This document shows, in pieces, positions 27,488 to 34,711 of a stretch of 34,711 bases of DNA. Source of the stretch: an uncultured Polaromonas sp. (GTDB taxonomy: Bacteria; Pseudomonadota; Gammaproteobacteria; Burkholderiales; Burkholderiaceae_C); the NCBI GenBank assembly GCA_937863225.1, contig CALMEI010000010.1, positions 1 to 34,711 of the forward strand. Reading direction: 5' to 3'. Position numbers and translations under genes: made by a program. The notes under the pieces are model-generated. The model made no database searches, was not told where the DNA came from, and saw only the letters and a list, made by a program, of their open reading frames with translations. How positions within the stretch are numbered: the first letter of the stretch is position 1; each line of letters begins with the position of its first letter.

Positions 27488-28549
27488 ATGCCAATGTTCC
27501 TCAATAAAATACAGTTAAAAACAGCTGTAGCCGGCATATTTATTGCCTTGATAGCTATTAAATCAATAGCAAACGAAAATCCAAAACCTATTGATGCAAC
27601 GATTCAATCAAATGCCCAAGATATCGATGCTTGGTTATTGCGAGTGCATGAAGCGTCAAAACGTCGTAATTATGCTGGCACGTTTGTGGTGTCGGCCAAT
27701 GGTGAGATAGCGAGTTCGAAAATCTGGCAAGTGTGCGACGGTCAAACGCAGCTGCAGCGCATCGAAAAACTGACGGGTGAATCGCAAATCACTTATCGGC
27801 GCAATAACGAGGTTGTCACTTTTTACCCCAGTCGTAAAGTTGTACAAATCGAACGCAGCGATGCTTTGGGTGTCTACCCTGATTTACTCAAATCCATTCC
27901 GAAAACTATCTCAGAATATTACCAATTCACAAGAGTTGGTGCGCAGCGCATTGCGGGTGTTGAAACCAATGTTGCTGATATTAAAGCCAAGGATCCGTAT
28001 CGCTACAGCTACCGAGTTTGGACGGCGAAAGACAGTGGTTTGGTCGTCAAAATGCAAACTATGGATGGGCACGCACATGTACTGGAAGAGTCGGTTTTCT
28101 CAGAGTTGGACTTGAATGCACCCGTGCAGATGGATCAACTGTTGAAGCAGATGCAGCAAACAGATGGATTCAAAAAGGAGCACGTGACCTTGGTCAAGAC
28201 GACACCCGAGGCACAAGGTTGGATGATCAAAGATGGCGAACCTCTTGGCTTTGCGGCCACTGCTTGTTACCAGCGCAGCTATCTAGGCGCAAACAAACCA
28301 AATCTTTGGCAAAAGTTTTTCAAGCCACACAGCACAATGCAATGGCAATTTTCTGATGGCTTGGCAAACGTATCGCTTTTTATTGGCGATTACGATGTCA
28401 AAGATGGACTAACAGAAAGCAGACATTCTGCAGGCGCAACCCAAATTCTGCGCAAACGTCTGGATCGTTATTGGCTTACTTTGGTTGGCGATGTTCCACA
28501 AGTGACTTTGGAACTTTTTGCGCAAAAATTGCAACGAAAGCCAAATTAA
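27488..28549 (+). CDS. rseB: Sigma-E regulatory protein RseB/MucB
   Basis: A 353-residue periplasmic protein that binds RseA and shields it from DegS until lipoprotein or LPS signals arrive. The N-terminal domain is LolA-like (IDAWLLRVHEASKRRNYAGTFVVSANGEIASSKIWQ), and the smaller C-terminal domain includes AQGWMIKDGEPLGFAATACYQRSY. The signal peptide, about residues 1-28, has as its hydrophobic core TAVAGIFIALIAIKSIA, encoded entirely by dispersed repeat copy D (27525-27570). That is odd for a housekeeping gene and suggests the repeat replaced or created the signal peptide core. The start ATG at 27488 has a weak Shine-Dalgarno sequence, and a second ATG lies at 27494. rseA is 35 bases upstream and degP 49 bases downstream. 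Confidence 0.93.
   Translation: MPMFLNKIQLKTAVAGIFIALIAIKSIANENPKPIDATIQSNAQDIDAWLLRVHEASKRRNYAGTFVVSANGEIASSKIWQVCDGQTQLQRIEKLTGESQITYRRNNEVVTFYPSRKVVQIERSDALGVYPDLLKSIPKTISEYYQFTRVGAQRIAGVETNVADIKAKDPYRYSYRVWTAKDSGLVVKMQTMDGHAHVLEESVFSELDLNAPVQMDQLLKQMQQTDGFKKEHVTLVKTTPEAQGWMIKDGEPLGFAATACYQRSYLGANKPNLWQKFFKPHSTMQWQFSDGLANVSLFIGDYDVKDGLTESRHSAGATQILRKRLDRYWLTLVGDVPQVTLELFAQKLQRKPN
27525..27570 (-). repeat. Copy D of the dispersed palindromic repeat, inside rseB
   Basis: On the minus strand: GCTAT, 7 bases, ATAGC, 5 bases, AGGCAATAAATATGCC, GGCTACAG. On the plus strand it is open and read in rseB as codons for the signal peptide core. The spacing equals the other copies. It is the best evidence that this element can live inside a protein gene. 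Confidence 0.85.
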
Positions 28550-28598
28550 ATCGGTTTCATGAATTTTTACTGACATTGATTATGGAGAGGCATACCAA

Positions 28599-30116
28599 AT
28601 GAACTTATCAAAGGTTGAACGTTTTGTTGGCAAAGGCTTTTTGCGTGGCATATTGAATATGGTTTGTATTGGCACTTTGAGCGTTTCGGTTGCATTGTCA
28701 ACCACGCAGGCGTCTGCCAGAAGCTTGCCTGATTTCACTGAACTGGTCGAGCAAGTTGGGCCCTCTGTGGTCAACATCAGAACTGTAGAGAAGGTTGGTT
28801 CACGGTCTCGTGCAGGTGATTTGGGTGGCGACAGCGATGATGACATGCAAGAGCTTCTGCGACGGTTTTTTGGTGAACGCGGACTGCCGCAACCTAAGTC
28901 AGATCCAAAAGCAGACCCGAAATCACCTAAAAACGGGAAGCCCCAATCCGAGCCAAAACAAGAACGCCAGCGTGGTGTTGGTTCTGGGTTTGTTCTCAGT
29001 GCTGACGGCTTTGTCATGACCAACGCTCATGTGGTTGAAGGGGCAGATGAAGTGATCGTGACTTTGACGGATAAACGAGAGTTCAAGGCCAAAATCATCG
29101 GTGCTGACAAACGATCCGATGTCGCGGTGATCAAAATCGAAGCGAGTGGCTTGGCTGCGGTGAAAATCGGCGATGTGAATCGGCTAAAAGTAGGTGAGTG
29201 GGTGATGGCAATTGGGTCGCCTTTTGGATTGGAAAACACAGTGACAGCGGGCATCGTGAGCGCTAAGCAGCGTGATACAGGCGAACTACTTCCATTGATT
29301 CAAACTGATGTTGCCATCAATCCAGGAAATTCGGGTGGGCCGCTGATCAATATGCGCGGTGAAGTCGTGGGCATCAACAGCCAAATCTATTCCAGATCTG
29401 GCGGTTTCCAAGGGATATCTTTTGCGATTCCGATGGACGAAGCAATCAGAGTCAGCAACCAGCTACGTAGCAACGGCAGAGTGGCGCGTGGTCGCATTGG
29501 CGTGCAAATTGAAACGGTCGACAAAGATGTTGCGGAAGCCATGGGTTTGGCTAAGCCGCAAGGTGCTTTGGTGCGTGGCGTAGAAGCCGGTGGACCGGCA
29601 GCATTGGCTGGTGTGGAGGCCGGTGATGTCATCTTGAAATTTGGGGGGGTGACGATAGAAAAATCAAGCGATTTGCCCCGTATTGTTGGCAATACCAAAC
29701 CTGGTAGCAAGAGCACAATCACTGTGTTCCGACGCGGTAACACGAAGGAATTTTCAATTTCGTTAATCGATTTTGAAGATGAAAAAATTGCCAAATCAAA
29801 TAATTCATCGAAAGTCGAAAAACCAAAATCCAGCACCAGCGCTCAATCTCTTGGATTGGTAATCAGTGACTTGACTGATTCGCAAAAGAAAGAAATGAAA
29901 ATTAAAAATGGCGTTGTCGTTGATACCGCCACTGAGCAAGCAGCGCGAGCGGGACTTCGCGCAAACGATGTGATTGTGTCAATTGCCGGCACTGAAATCA
30001 GCAATGTGAAAGAGTTTGAAAGTGTATTGAGTAAATCAGATAAATCGAAACCCATCAGTGTGATGTATAAAAGAGCCGATTGGATGCAATTTACCTTGAT
30101 TAAGCCCAGCAAATAA
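28599..30116 (+). CDS. degP: Periplasmic serine protease/chaperone Do (DegP/MucD)
   Basis: Degrades or refolds damaged envelope proteins and belongs to the sigma-E response. The 505-residue product has a long signal sequence (1-40, ending in TTQASA). The trypsin-like triad is H144 (TNAHVV), D174 (KRSDVAVIKI) and S245 (GNSGGPL). Two PDZ domains follow, at about 275-365 (GRIGVQIETVDKDV..., AGVEAGDVILKFGG) and 405-500 (LGLVISDLTDSQKK..., ARAGLRANDVIVSIAG). A charged linker at about 98-125 between the N-terminus and protease core is rich in Lys, Pro and Ser. GGAGAGG sits 11 bases before the ATG. A G7 tract at 29643-29649 lies in the coding region. Confidence 0.97.
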   Translation: MNLSKVERFVGKGFLRGILNMVCIGTLSVSVALSTTQASARSLPDFTELVEQVGPSVVNIRTVEKVGSRSRAGDLGGDSDDDMQELLRRFFGERGLPQPKSDPKADPKSPKNGKPQSEPKQERQRGVGSGFVLSADGFVMTNAHVVEGADEVIVTLTDKREFKAKIIGADKRSDVAVIKIEASGLAAVKIGDVNRLKVGEWVMAIGSPFGLENTVTAGIVSAKQRDTGELLPLIQTDVAINPGNSGGPLINMRGEVVGINSQIYSRSGGFQGISFAIPMDEAIRVSNQLRSNGRVARGRIGVQIETVDKDVAEAMGLAKPQGALVRGVEAGGPAALAGVEAGDVILKFGGVTIEKSSDLPRIVGNTKPGSKSTITVFRRGNTKEFSISLIDFEDEKIAKSNNSSKVEKPKSSTSAQSLGLVISDLTDSQKKEMKIKNGVVVDTATEQAARAGLRANDVIVSIAGTEISNVKEFESVLSKSDKSKPISVMYKRADWMQFTLIKPSK

Positions 30117-30449
30117 GCCTGTTCAAAACTTAATCAGATTTGGTTTGAGACCGCAACTGCATACAGAAAATAAATATTTTAAGATTTTTACAATTGTTTG
30201 TAAGTAGGTGCACGCTAACAAACCAATCACTTCTAGCCATCAATTTGGTAGAATGAAATCTGCAAATTTGCCAATTTTGGACAATTCATGGTGTTTTTTT
30301 GTCATAAGAGCACGAAATTCGTGACCACGAAAAGACCATCCACAATTCGTCCACAAGTTGACATGTGACTTATACAAGACAAACTGAATAAGCTGTGCAT
30401 AACTTTTCGTTGCATGTCCGCAACAACACATTGAGTAAATATTTTGGGC

Positions 30450-30477
30450 TTCACAGATGGTATTTTTTGCCTACAAT
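30450..30477 (+). promoter_or_regulatory. Candidate sigma-70 promoter upstream of lepA
   Basis: TTCACA at 30450-30455 differs from the -35 consensus at one base. TACAAT at 30472-30477 is a good -10, with 16 bases between. Transcription would begin near 30484 and meet the terminator at 30519-30549. It could drive a short RNA or a lepA leader. Confidence 0.55.
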
Positions 30478-30483
30478 GAAGTC

Positions 30484-30549
30484 CCAACTATCGCAGTTGC
30501 CATGCTTGTTGGTTTGTCGGGCGCGTCACAAAATGACGCGCCCTTTTTT
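30484..30549 (+). ncRNA. Candidate small RNA or attenuated leader, about 65 nt
   Basis: The stretch runs from the predicted start after the promoter at 30450-30477 to the U-run of a very strong terminator. It contains CCAACTATCGCAGTTG and then GCTTGTTGGTTTGT, where CAAC/GTTG and CCAAC/GTTGG can pair in alternative ways. I recognise no known family. An alternative is that it is the 5' leader of lepA with an attenuator. Confidence 0.35.
30519..30549 (+). terminator. Strong intrinsic terminator before lepA
   Basis: Ten-base arms GGGCGCGTCA (30519-30528) and TGACGCGCCC (30534-30543) pair perfectly around CAAAA and are followed by six T's. It lies 64 bases before the lepA start. It ends transcription from the left, so lepA needs either read-through or a promoter between 30550 and 30612. 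Confidence 0.92.
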
Positions 30550-30612
30550 ATGCTTGAAATATATTTTTTGTTTTCGCAACCTTTTAATTCAACCACTTAA
30601 AGCTTCTCATTG

Positions 30613-32424
30613 ATGAATCACATCAGAAATTTTTCTATCATTGCGCACATCGATCATGGCAAATCAACATTAGCAGATCGTTTGATACAACGATGCGGCG
30701 GACTGGAAGTTCGTGAAATGACAGCGCAAGTACTCGACTCAATGGACATTGAGAAAGAGCGTGGGATAACTATCAAAGCACAGACGGCCGCATTGCATTA
30801 CAAAGCAAAAGATGGCCAGATATACAACCTCAATTTGATTGATACACCTGGTCATGTTGACTTCTCATATGAAGTGTCACGGTCATTAAGTGCATGTGAA
30901 GGTGCATTGCTCGTGGTCGATGCCAGTCAAGGCGTTGAGGCTCAAACAGTAGCGAATTGCTACACTGCGTTGGATCTCGGTGTGGAAGTGATACCGGTGT
31001 TGAACAAAATGGATTTACCAAACGCTGATCCAGAGGGTGCTCGCAAAGAAATTGAAGACGTGATTGGTATTGATGCATCAGACGCAATCTCGTGTTCTGC
31101 AAAAACAGGTTTGGGCATTGATGACATATTGGAAATGGTTGTTTCAAAAGTGCCATCACCACGGGGTAATCCTGATGCCCCATTGCGCGCCATGATCATA
31201 GACAGCTGGTTTGACAGTTATGTTGGCGTCGTTATGCTCGTTAGGGTGGTTGATGGTCGCTTGGTCAAAAACGACCGTATCAAAATGATGGCGACTGGCG
31301 CTACGTACAACGCCGACAAAGTAGGCGTGTTCACGCCGACGGATAAAGAACGCCCAGCTTTGGAGACTGGCGAAGTGGGCTACATCATTGCAGGCATTAA
31401 AGAATTGCAAGCAGCAAAAGTTGGCGATACGGTCACCCAGATCAAAATGGGATCTGGCGGAGCCGCTGCCACGGCCACCGAAGCATTGCCTGGATTCAAA
31501 GAAATTCAGCCCCAGGTCTTTGCCGGTCTTTACCCAACCGAGGCCAATCAATACGAGGGATTACGCGACAGTCTAGAAAAGCTGAAGTTGAATGATGCGT
31601 CCTTGCAATATGAACCAGAAGTTAGCCAAGCACTAGGTTTCGGATTCCGTTGTGGGTTCTTGGGTCTATTGCATATGGAAATTGTGCAAGAACGGTTGGA
31701 GCGTGAGTTTGACCAAGACCTAATTACAACCGCCCCGAGTGTTGTCTACGAAGTCATGACAGCGGATGGCGTTGTGACGATGGTTGAAAACCCAGCCAAA
31801 ATGCCTGAGCAAGGGCGAATGACTGAAATACGTGAGCCCATCGTCACCGTTCATTTGTACATGCCACAAGAGTATGTGGGCTCGGTCATGACATTGGCCA
31901 ATCAAAAACGTGGTATTCAATTGGACATGACTTATGCTGGGCGACAAGTTAAGTTGACATATGAAATACCGTTAGGTGAAATCGTGTTGGACTTTTTTGA
32001 CAAACTGAAATCCGTCAGCCGGGGATACGCATCAATGGATTATGAGTTCAAAGAGTTCAGAGCGGCTGATGTCGTTAAGGTCGACATTTTGCTGAATGGT
32101 GAAAAAGTTGATGCTTTGTCCATCATTGTGCATCGCTCTCAAGCCCAATACAGAGGGCGTGCGGTCGTCGCTAAAATGAGGGAAATCATTTCGCGACAAC
32201 AGTTTGATGTTGCTATTCAAGCGGCCATTGGGGCAACGATCATTGCACGCGAATCGCTTAAAGCATTGCGCAAAAATGTCATTGCAAAGTGCTATGGTGG
32301 TGACGTGTCACGCAAACGTAAACTTTTGGAAAAGCAAAAAGCAGGTAAAAAACGTATGAAACAAATCGGATCGGTCGAAGTGCCACAAGAAGCTTTCTTG
32401 GCTATTTTACAGGTGCAAGATTAA
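30613..32424 (+). CDS. lepA: Elongation factor 4 (back-translocating GTPase)
   Basis: LepA/EF4 is a ribosome-associated translational GTPase that affects initiation and elongation under stress. The 603-residue product starts [20 protein letters not shown] at the ATG 30613 (an in-frame TTG precedes it). G motifs: AHIDHGKS, the DTPGHVD switch and NKMDLPNAD, then [13 protein letters not shown]. The LepA-specific C-terminus, [39 protein letters not shown], is present. It overlaps lepB by one base (TAATG), so the two are translationally coupled, which matches the classical lepA-lepB operon. Confidence 0.98.
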   Translation: MNHIRNFSIIAHIDHGKSTLADRLIQRCGGLEVREMTAQVLDSMDIEKERGITIKAQTAALHYKAKDGQIYNLNLIDTPGHVDFSYEVSRSLSACEGALLVVDASQGVEAQTVANCYTALDLGVEVIPVLNKMDLPNADPEGARKEIEDVIGIDASDAISCSAKTGLGIDDILEMVVSKVPSPRGNPDAPLRAMIIDSWFDSYVGVVMLVRVVDGRLVKNDRIKMMATGATYNADKVGVFTPTDKERPALETGEVGYIIAGIKELQAAKVGDTVTQIKMGSGGAAATATEALPGFKEIQPQVFAGLYPTEANQYEGLRDSLEKLKLNDASLQYEPEVSQALGFGFRCGFLGLLHMEIVQERLEREFDQDLITTAPSVVYEVMTADGVVTMVENPAKMPEQGRMTEIREPIVTVHLYMPQEYVGSVMTLANQKRGIQLDMTYAGRQVKLTYEIPLGEIVLDFFDKLKSVSRGYASMDYEFKEFRAADVVKVDILLNGEKVDALSIIVHRSQAQYRGRAVVAKMREIISRQQFDVAIQAAIGATIIARESLKALRKNVIAKCYGGDVSRKRKLLEKQKAGKKRMKQIGSVEVPQEAFLAILQVQD

Positions 32425-33404
32425 TGCAACTTCTCACATCAATCATTCTGGCAAGTTTCGCCGCCTATGCGGGCAGTTGGTATTTTGGCTTTCACGAAGG
32501 CAACTTTCCATTGCTTCTGCTGATGGCTGTTGTGGTAACAGGTTGTTATTGGTTGGCAGAGAAGTTTTATTTCATGCCTCAGCGTGAAAAAGCAGCAGAA
32601 GAGTTGGAAAAAGCCAGCAATTTACGCATGGCAGAATTAACCAAGCTGGGAATCGACCGAGTTGATGGTGATATTGCGAACATTGCCAGTGCCAAAGAGA
32701 AATTGCGCGCGCAACCTTGGTGGTTAGATTGGACTGCTGGACTGTTTCCCGTTATCTTGATTGTTTTCTTATTGCGATCCTTTTTGTTTGAACCTTTTAA
32801 AATACCTACCGGCTCAATGATTCCGACATTGTTAGTGGGTGATTTGATCTTGGTGAACAAATACCACTATGGCTTGCGTCTGCCTGTCATCAATAAAAAA
32901 ATCACCCAAGGTGTGGCGCCAGCTCGTGGTGATGTCATGGTATTCAAATACCCACCAAATCCCCAAGTTGATTACATTAAACGCGTGATCGGAACGCCAG
33001 GTGATGAGATTGCGTATTCGAATAAAAAATTGACCATCAATGGCCAGCCAATTGGCGCTTCAGCTTTGCCAGATTTCTTTAATGAGGATGAAATGCATTA
33101 TTCAAAGCAATTTGAAGAAATGCTGGGTGCAAAAAAGCACCGCATTTTGAACGAAGACAGTCGACCAGCTTTCATCAGTGGCAGCGAAGGGTTTGATTAT
33201 GCATTTCGTCAAAACTGTACCTACACGGTTGATGGCATCAACTGCAAAGTGCCCGATGGACATTATTTCATGATGGGGGATAATCGGGATAACTCACTGG
33301 ATTCGAGATACTGGGGTTTTGTACCTGAATCCAATATTGTTGGCAAGGCTTCGTTTGTGTGGATGAATTTCAGTCATCTCAGCCGCATTGGTTCGTTTGA
33401 CTAA
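32424..33404 (+). CDS. lepB: Signal peptidase I
   Basis: LepB cuts signal peptides off exported proteins at the outer face of the inner membrane. The 326-residue product has two N-terminal membrane segments (about 1-22 or 30-46, and 105-122), with a charged loop between. The Ser/Lys dyad is S131 (PTGSMIPTLLVGD) and K186 (DYIKRVIGTPGD). The third conserved box, GHYFMMGDNRDNSLDSRYWGFVP, is at about 280-302. Length is normal for betaproteobacteria. It overlaps the lepA stop by one base. DUF4845 and rnc follow, as expected in this group. Confidence 0.97.
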   Translation: MQLLTSIILASFAAYAGSWYFGFHEGNFPLLLLMAVVVTGCYWLAEKFYFMPQREKAAEELEKASNLRMAELTKLGIDRVDGDIANIASAKEKLRAQPWWLDWTAGLFPVILIVFLLRSFLFEPFKIPTGSMIPTLLVGDLILVNKYHYGLRLPVINKKITQGVAPARGDVMVFKYPPNPQVDYIKRVIGTPGDEIAYSNKKLTINGQPIGASALPDFFNEDEMHYSKQFEEMLGAKKHRILNEDSRPAFISGSEGFDYAFRQNCTYTVDGINCKVPDGHYFMMGDNRDNSLDSRYWGFVPESNIVGKASFVWMNFSHLSRIGSFD

Positions 33405-33449
33405 ATTTCAACCGACCACAGTGACGCCTACTATTTAGGAAAATTTGGC

Positions 33450-33818
33450 ATGAATCAATATTTACCTCGTACCTCACCTAAGGCCAAGCAACGCGGACTG
33501 GGTCTCATCGGGATGATCTTTGTAGGTGGTGTTCTGGCAATTGTCGGTGTGGTTATAGCGCAAGTCGTTCCGACTGTCATCGAGTACCAATCCATTATCA
33601 AAGCTGCTCAAACTTCTAAGATTGAAGCCAGTGCGGCAGATGTGCGGCGTGCCTTTGATAAAAACAAGGCCGCTGGCTATTTTGATGCCATCAGCGGCAA
33701 GGATTTGGATGTCACCAAGGAAGGCGATAAGAATGTTCTGCGCTTCAGCTACAACAAAGAAATTCATTTGGCAGGCCCCGCCTACCTGGTAATGAAATAC
33801 GTTGGTGAAGTTAAATGA
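33450..33818 (+). CDS. DUF4845 inner-membrane protein
   Basis: A 122-residue protein of unknown function, typically found between lepB and rnc in beta- and gammaproteobacteria. It starts with a short basic stretch and then a pilin-like hydrophobic segment (QRGLGLIGMIFVGGVLAIVGVVIAQ is about residues 14-38), followed by a soluble part (SIIKAAQTSKIEASAADVRRAFDKN...). The GLGLIG motif recalls type IV pilin-like N-termini but lacks the pilin Glu, so no pilin call is made. Position gives the identification; the role is unknown. Confidence 0.85.
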   Translation: MNQYLPRTSPKAKQRGLGLIGMIFVGGVLAIVGVVIAQVVPTVIEYQSIIKAAQTSKIEASAADVRRAFDKNKAAGYFDAISGKDLDVTKEGDKNVLRFSYNKEIHLAGPAYLVMKYVGEVK

Positions 33819-33834
33819 CCATGGTTTATACAGC

Positions 33835-34521
33835 GTGACCACATCGTTTTCAGTATCGGTATTGCGCCTGCAAGAGCGTTTAGAACACACATTCAAAGAC
33901 AAGCATCTCTTATCACGCGCACTGACGCATCGCAGTTTTTCTGCCGATCACAATGAGCGTTTGGAGTTTCTGGGCGATTCAGTTTTGGGTCTTGTCATTG
34001 CAGACATGCTCTATTCACGGCTCAGCGATTTGCCAGAAGGTGACCTTTCAAGGGTTCGCGCCAATCTGGTACGACAAGACACGCTCTATCAGTTGGCCGT
34101 AGAAATGGGATTGCCAGAAGTGTTGCGTTTGGGCGAAGGTGAAACAAAATCAGGTGGGCAAAAGCGACCATCTATATTGGCCGATACGCTTGAAGCCATC
34201 ATTGGTGCCGTCTATTTGGATGCTGGATTCCAAGTGGCACAGACATTGGTATTGCGTCTTTTCCAAAAAGTGGATGTCAATCCTCAAATGCAAGCCATAG
34301 GTAAAGATGCCAAAACTGAATTGCAGGAATGGCTGCAAGGGCGAAAGATGAGGCTACCTGTTTACAGAATCGTAGACACCATAGGAGCGGCCCATCAACA
34401 AACTTTTGAAGTGGAATGTGAAATTGCTGAATTGAAACTCAGCGAACGAGGCATGGGCTCATCGCGTCGCAATGCGGAACAATCAGCCGCAACAATGATG
34501 TTGCAGCGTGTTAAAAAGTAG
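33835..34521 (+). CDS. rnc: Ribonuclease III
   Basis: RNase III cleaves double-stranded RNA, including rRNA precursors. From a GTG at 33835 it is 228 residues, like E. coli (226). The longer reading from 33802 begins inside DUF4845 and is not needed. The catalytic block HNERLEFLGDSVLGLVI is at 39-55, with E41, E44 and D48; D117 and E120 lie in LADTLEAIIGAVYLDAG. The dsRNA-binding domain fills the last 75 residues (DAKTELQEWLQGRKMRLPVY..., RRNAEQSAATMMLQ). The gene starts 16 bases after the DUF4845 stop. The rnc-era order predicts the next gene. Confidence 0.96.
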   Translation: MTTSFSVSVLRLQERLEHTFKDKHLLSRALTHRSFSADHNERLEFLGDSVLGLVIADMLYSRLSDLPEGDLSRVRANLVRQDTLYQLAVEMGLPEVLRLGEGETKSGGQKRPSILADTLEAIIGAVYLDAGFQVAQTLVLRLFQKVDVNPQMQAIGKDAKTELQEWLQGRKMRLPVYRIVDTIGAAHQQTFEVECEIAELKLSERGMGSSRRNAEQSAATMMLQRVKK

Positions 34522-34570
34522 CAGCCTAGCTTATATTTAGCGCACAGCAGCAACGCTAAGCACAATCAAT

Positions 34571-34617
34571 CACTATATAAATGATAGCAAAAAATACAAT
34601 AAATATGCCGCCTGAAG
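34571..34617 (+). repeat. Copy E (degenerate) of the dispersed palindromic repeat
   Basis: ACTAT, 7 bases, ATAGC, 5 bases, then ATACAATAAATATGCC and GCCTGAAGG. It aligns to the other copies without gaps but has about 8 differences in the right part. It overlaps the start of the following open frame, which reads its codons if the ATG at 34581 is used. Confidence 0.7.
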
Positions 34618-34711
34618 GTCAAAGTAATCAAGATAAACAGGATGACATTGGTGCCATGTTGGCAGCCGCATCTGGCCAAGCAGACCAAAGCAAAGATACG
34701 ATACCAGTTGA
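34581..34711 (+). CDS. Start of a gene at the era position, 3' end outside the window
   Basis: The frame is open from ATG 34581 to the last base, giving 43 residues: MIAKNTINMPPEGQSN and then QDKQDDIGAMLAAASGQ..., low complexity and acidic. An alternative ATG at 34605 (MPPEGQSNQDK) lies just at the end of repeat copy E. The G-domain of Era has not begun by the window edge, so the identity rests only on the rnc-era order seen in proteobacteria, where N-terminal extensions on Era are known. If 34581 is used, the repeat codes for the first eight residues. I see no clear Shine-Dalgarno sequence. Confidence 0.5.
   Translation, partial: MIAKNTINMPPEGQSNQDKQDDIGAMLAAASGQADQSKDTIPV

Larger units (their letters stand above)
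30117..30612. promoter_or_regulatory. Long intergenic region between degP and lepA
   Basis: No protein gene is convincing in these 496 bases. The left 130 bases are AT-rich. CACGAAATTCGTG at 30311-30323 is a perfect palindrome around one base. Between 30336 and 30402 lie four words resembling DnaA boxes, of which 30394-30402 is a perfect match on the minus strand. A promoter-terminator pair occupies 30450-30549. The last 60 bases before lepA are AT-rich and must hold the lepA leader, with no clear Shine-Dalgarno sequence. Confidence 0.7.

Noticed and set aside
30117-30612. The degP-lepA gap as the chromosome origin
   Set aside because: No dnaA, gidA, parA or rpmH neighbours, only one perfect DnaA box, and no set of AT-rich 13-mers.
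30395-30613. A 72-codon frame across the terminator before lepA as a small protein gene
   Set aside because: It runs through a strong terminator hairpin, has no ribosome-binding site, and its composition looks non-coding.

Overview
This window looks like a chromosomal segment of a betaproteobacterium, order Burkholderiales, probably Comamonadaceae-like. The base composition is moderate, near half G+C. The placement rests on gene order: yceD-rpmF-plsX-fabH-fabD-fabG-acpP-fabF runs directly into rpoE-rseA-rseB-degP and then lepA-lepB-DUF4845-rnc-(era). It also rests on the character of the housekeeping proteins. No tRNA, rRNA, CRISPR array, prophage, transposase or defence locus was found.

Layout. 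1-1575: 3' part of groEL with its terminator. 1596-3116 (-): an AT-rich unrecognised exported protein with an SH3-like domain. 3283-4227: a ybiB/trpD2-like gene. 4352-5954: a small c-type cytochrome plus a flavocytochrome c sulfide dehydrogenase flavoprotein (fccAB type), with no sox genes nearby. 5995-8848 (-): lysS, a BamE-like lipoprotein and an Lrp-type regulator. 8983-11590: glmS and queC. 11675-13208 (-): a 5'-nucleotidase and purN. 13258-14001: yceH (DUF480). 14071-16466: two adjacent acyl-CoA dehydrogenase genes that look like the two halves of one heteromeric enzyme. 16483-19493 (-): a FimV-like membrane protein, an RsmI-like methyltransferase and a Maf pyrophosphatase. 19599-26085: the yceD/rpmF/phospholipid and fatty-acid synthesis cluster. 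26104-30116: the sigma-E envelope stress module. 30117-30612: a long intergenic region with a promoter, a strong terminator and DnaA-box-like words. 30613-34711: lepA, lepB, DUF4845, rnc and the start of a gene expected to be era.

How the genes work together. The fab cluster makes acyl-ACP: FabD loads malonate on AcpP, FabH starts chains, FabF elongates and FabG reduces. PlsX diverts acyl chains to phospholipid. The rpoE-rseA-rseB-degP block senses and repairs envelope damage. LepB removes signal peptides and LepA assists translation. FccAB would oxidise sulfide in the periplasm.

Most notable observation. A dispersed palindromic repeat of about 48 bp occurs five times (8331, 11601, 22689, 27525, 34571) with no gaps between copies. 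It has two inverted-repeat parts. Two copies lie inside protein-coding sequence in the same repeat reading frame: one encodes the C-terminal tail of the Lrp-type regulator, the other encodes the hydrophobic core of the RseB signal peptide. A third may encode the first residues of the era-position gene. This resembles the known behaviour of protein-invading palindromic elements. I see no new multi-gene system here; most of the window is ordinary core genome.
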